Shown here one piece after another: positions 60,721 through 64,000 of a stretch of 64,000 bases of DNA. The stretch is taken from NCBI RefSeq assembly GCF_000972845.2, contig NC_040032.1:21562248-21626247 (forward strand). Direction: 5' to 3'. The notes beneath the pieces were generated by a model. That model was given only the letters and a program-made list of their open reading frames with translations, was not told the DNA's origin and did not search any database. Position 1 is the first letter of the stretch; each line of letters begins with the position of its first letter. The position numbers and the translations under genes were made by a program. This stretch comes from Larimichthys crocea (Eukaryota; Chordata; Actinopteri; Sciaenidae).

Positions 60721-61169
60721 GGCCATCTCTCTTTATCACCTAACACCTCCTCATAATATTGATCTTCCTGTAAGTTCCCAGTAAATCTGGTGTGTTTTCC
60801 GTGGGTCTGTGCATGCATCACAAAGTGGTTTAGTGATTTATGTTGAATGTTTACTGAACCACAAGGAGGTAAAGTTGGCTATATATGACTTTCATTTGCT
60901 ATCAATACCTGTCTTGATCAAAAGCTATGGGTGTGGATTCTACAGAATTCAGCTACAAGCTTTACTTTGGCCCCTGGGGTTTTCCAACCTTATTGGTTTC
61001 CTTTAAGACTTTATGGCCTGACTCCGTATTATGTTTCTCAGAGTTTGAGGTTCTCCGGCCAAGATTGTGGCTTAATTTCACTTGGGGTGTATTCTTATTT
61101 GTTTTACTGGACTCTGGTCTACTTTACATCACCTTTAAGCTATACCTGTACTGGTGGAGTGGCTCTAGG
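60721..61169. other. Spacer between two copies of the same repeat
   Basis: Overlapping open frames at 60927-61214 and 60931-61227 (95-98 codons, hydrophobic) run into copy 2 and have no recognisable domain. Not called as genes. Confidence 0.45.
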
Positions 61170-61455
61170 GATAGTTGTGTTAGTCAGACGGTCCAAATGT
61201 TTGGTCCAGAATGAATTATCTCAATAACTATTGTGTATATACATTGATGGGATCCAGAGGAAGAAACCTACTCATCTTAATGATCCTCTGACTTTCAGCT
61301 AGCATCACTATGGGATCATCATTTGTGATTTTAAGTAAAATGTCTTTGCAACAATCGAATGGATTGCCATGAAACTTGGTAAATGCGTTCTTAACAGAAT
61401 TGCAGAATTAATTGTAGTAACCCTGGTGATCCCGTGAGTTTTCATACCCATCATC
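61170..61455 (+). mobile_element. 'ccactttggtccagactgaaat' fish repeat, copy 2
   Basis: tttggtccagaatgaattat, tctcaataactattg, tttgtgattttaagtaaaat, aatggattgccatgaaactt and cctggtgatcccgtgagttt match the central part of the same family, the part deleted from copy 1. Confidence 0.7.
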
Positions 61456-63407
61456 AAAACATGGTGGTGGATGTGCCATTTAAATTGTCAGATGAGCCTA
61501 ATTTGAATTCTCATCTTAAATCTGTCAGAATTAATTGTTACTTGTTCTAAGAATTATACTCTAATTAGTATTTTAAAGATCAGATTCAAATAAGTTTGTT
61601 GCTTGTCTTTCATAGTTTCAGAATCCGTAATAAATGCAAATTTCTGTAAGCATGTATGGCCAATGTTTAATATCTGTTTTGGCCCAAAAAGCAGTAAAAA
61701 GCTTTATAGATGGATTTGGTTTGCTTAAGTTAATGGTGACAGAAATGTCCCCATTAATTATGAAAAGCTAAAATAGCTCCAACATTAAACCCTCCGTTTG
61801 TAGATTCCAGGTCTATGAGCCACTTTTTCCTCATAATATCCATGTGAACCTTGTACCCTCCTGAAACCAGCTGGGAGAATAAATTAGATAAGTGAAAGAG
61901 AGGCAGGGGGTATTTTTAAAATGAAATCCCACTCAACCAAAATATAATCCATATCTGCCATGTATTGGGAGCCCGAAGCTCCTCTGTGATTACTTCTGCT
62001 TCCCTCAGGGCGGACAGTAAAACATGACATATAAGGAAGGGAATCAGTTGCCGAAGGCTTCCTCTTAGGTCGTTTTTCTCTCTGATAAGCAAAAAAGTTG
62101 AGTAGGTCGAAAACTGAAAAGACCAAGTATGCAGGACAGGACACATCTATACAAATAAGCATAACCTACGACACAGATTAAATGTTGTGAACCTTTTTTA
62201 ACAACACAACTTCCAACAAAGAAATCAATGCATGGTTTGGTCTCAGCATTTTCACATGGATTCTAGCAGCAGCAGCAGCAGCCAACTATTTTCACTAAAT
62301 AAACTCTGACAAACTGTACCTGCACTACCTGTACAATGGGTTTGTCGATTGCACTCAGCACCAAATGGCAGATAAATGTGCCTTTAAACCACAACGGCAA
62401 GATAAATGTGGTCTAAAAGCTTTTTGGAGCTACACAGTTGGTAATATTCCTCTGTGGGTTTGTGGTTTGAGCACAGTCTTTAAAGTAGAGGTGTCCAGTA
62501 CAAAAAAAAAAAATAAATCTCTAATTATACAGTCACTATTTCACAACTTTTTTGCAGTATAACTTTTCACTGGTCTTAGCTCTGCTAGGATTCACAGCTT
62601 ATTACTTCCTTGTTAAAATCCTTTTAATATACAGCAAATTAATCGTATTACTGACTACTTATTATACTGAATGTAGCTTATACTGGATATACAACAGTAC
62701 TGAAGACTGTCTGAATCAGCACTGAATGCTGGGTCATACAGTGTGAACAATAACGCATTCACTCACTGTTGTACATGCTAAACTGCAGTTGGACAATGAC
62801 ACAAAAAGTAATTTCTTATTTCTACCCCCAATTTGATCTAGTTAAAATATATAAAACTATATAAAACTTGAAGTTTAGACTTTCTGTTTTGTATTTTTTT
62901 TTGTCTAATCCACAGTACAGACATTAATTGTTTTGGGTCTCCATGCTTTAAAGCTTCAAACACTTCCATATATATCAATAACAGATTAAGAATCCAAATA
63001 AAGAGTGAGACATACAGTACAAACCACTGTTCGCAGATTGCTTAACCTTGTGATGCAGCTGAAACATTACAGAGTACTCCAAAACAGCTCTTCTGGTATT
63101 GGCATTCTCACACGTGTGGCCTAATCATTTTGAACTATGGAGTCCATGCATGACTTTGAACCCTTACATAATAAATCAGGGGACAAGTGCAATATTATCG
63201 CTGGGATTGAAGAGGAGGGGGGAAGTGAAGATTTATCATAAACTGTGCTTCTGATCTACAGTGGGATGCATAATTTCCTGTTCACATTTCCATTTCCTGA
63301 GGTGTTAAATAATGCACTAAAAGTATATGGAGAGGGGAGGCAAAATAAATGAAACCATAGACTGTACTATGCCCTGCAGCCATAGTGGCTTCTCTCACCT
63401 CCAGAGG

Positions 63408-63410
<3 letters not shown>
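61456..63410. other. Intergenic stretch, no gene recognised
   Basis: AT-rich; a CAG run at about 62266-62281 (gcagcagcagcagcag). No exon or known element recognised. Confidence 0.45.

Positions 63411-63448
<38 letters not shown>
63411..63448. repeat. (GT)19 microsatellite
   Basis: Thirty-eight bases of perfect gt; crossing C-V-C-V open frames are artefacts. Confidence 0.95.
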
Positions 63449-63449
<1 letters not shown>

Positions 63450-63464
63450 CTGGTAATCATCACT

Positions 63465-63545
63465 GTATGGGGACAAAGATCTGTTTACACAGTCACGGTG
63501 TGGGGACCAGTTTCGGTGTGGGGACAAAAAATCAGGTCCCCATGA
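63465..63545 (+). repeat. 'GTGTGGGGAC' repeat units
   Basis: tatggggacaaagat, gtgtggggaccagtt, gtgtggggacaaaaa and aggtccccatgagg occur in succession. They resemble the GTCCCCAC-type fish repeat seen at 21215-21345 in the opposite orientation. Confidence 0.5.
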
Positions 63546-63958
63546 GGAAAACTCTTTTAAATTACTCCAAAAGCTGTTCTGAGAGTGCCTGTGTGGTTTT
63601 TAGCATTGGCCCAAAACACATGTTTTTCAGTGGCTGTGTGTGTGTGTGGTGTGCACAGGAGCTCCCCCAACACTTTCTGGCTGGTATTGCACGCATCGCT
63701 CTTCACACACACATATTCCAAATATGGTTGGGTACCACCCACTTCCTGGTCCCCATTGGGAATGATTTCAGAGACAAAGATGTCCGAAGATTAATATGCC
63801 ATTTAACAAGTGAAGAATTTGTGCAGAGGAGCCAAAGTTAAACACAAGGTAAGTGCATTTGTATAACAAATCAGAATAATCAATGTTCAATCGTCAAATT
63901 TATTTAATTAACTAGTTTGCAGGAAAGATAGTTAGCATTAGGCTAGCATTAGCCACTG

Positions 63959-63968
63959 NNNNNNNNNN
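63959..63968. other. Assembly gap (10 N)
   Basis: Ten N between agccactg and a run of 14 A. The true gap length is unknown, and the poly-A beside it may be a sequencing edge effect. Confidence 0.98.
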
Positions 63969-64000
63969 AAAAAAAAAAAAAACAAATCCTTCTCAATCAT

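Noticed and set aside
60927..61227. Two overlapping 95-98 codon hydrophobic frames
   Set aside because: They run into a known fish repeat and have no domain.

Overview
The window looks like AT-rich vertebrate, most probably teleost fish, nuclear DNA. There are no densely packed open frames, operons or bacterial signals. It holds short simple repeats (TTAT, GGAA, GGAT, CA/GT, a 24-base G run) and decayed copies of element families I know from fish genomes: Tc1-like transposons, RTE-type and L2/Rex-type LINE pieces, a 'GGCGGCAC...' SINE-like unit and a 'GTGTAGGATTTAGTG' family. Species cannot be named. Family names rest on recalled consensus sequences, not on a search.

The only convincing gene part is at the left edge. 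Bases 676-840 on the + strand are the last coding exon of a polypeptide N-acetylgalactosaminyltransferase (GALNT family, GALNT10/GALNTL6-like), preceded by a good splice acceptor and ending in TGA. Bases 1-675 are its last intron. The 3' UTR most likely runs to about 2440, where a Pumilio-type site and the first AATAAA after the stop occur together.

From about 2.4 kb to the right end (61.5 kb) I find no second gene with multi-exon support, so this is a gene-poor intergenic stretch. Landmarks left to right: a SINE-like element with a 13-bp target-site duplication (4.7 kb); a poly-G tract (5.9 kb); an internally deleted Tc1-like element with long inverted arms (10.3-11.2 kb); a 32-bp inverted repeat (11.5/11.7 kb); a GGAA array (17 kb); five copies of one fish repeat (22, 24, 25, 33.8 and 37.3 kb); an RTE-type LINE on the minus strand (28.3-29.1 kb); a second internally deleted Tc1-like element (30.6-31.1 kb); a perfect 42-bp tandem duplication beside a tRNA-SINE-like piece (32.4 kb); a GGAT array (46.6 kb); an L2/Rex-like reverse transcriptase fragment (54.4 kb); two copies of another fish repeat (60.5 and 61.2 kb); and a 10-N assembly gap near the end.

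I found no undescribed multi-gene system. The items most worth checking are a few possible unannotated exons or transcript ends (24.5, 42.1 and 49.8 kb), two blocks that look like developmental enhancers (16.5 and 59.3 kb), and the structural oddities in the transposon remnants.
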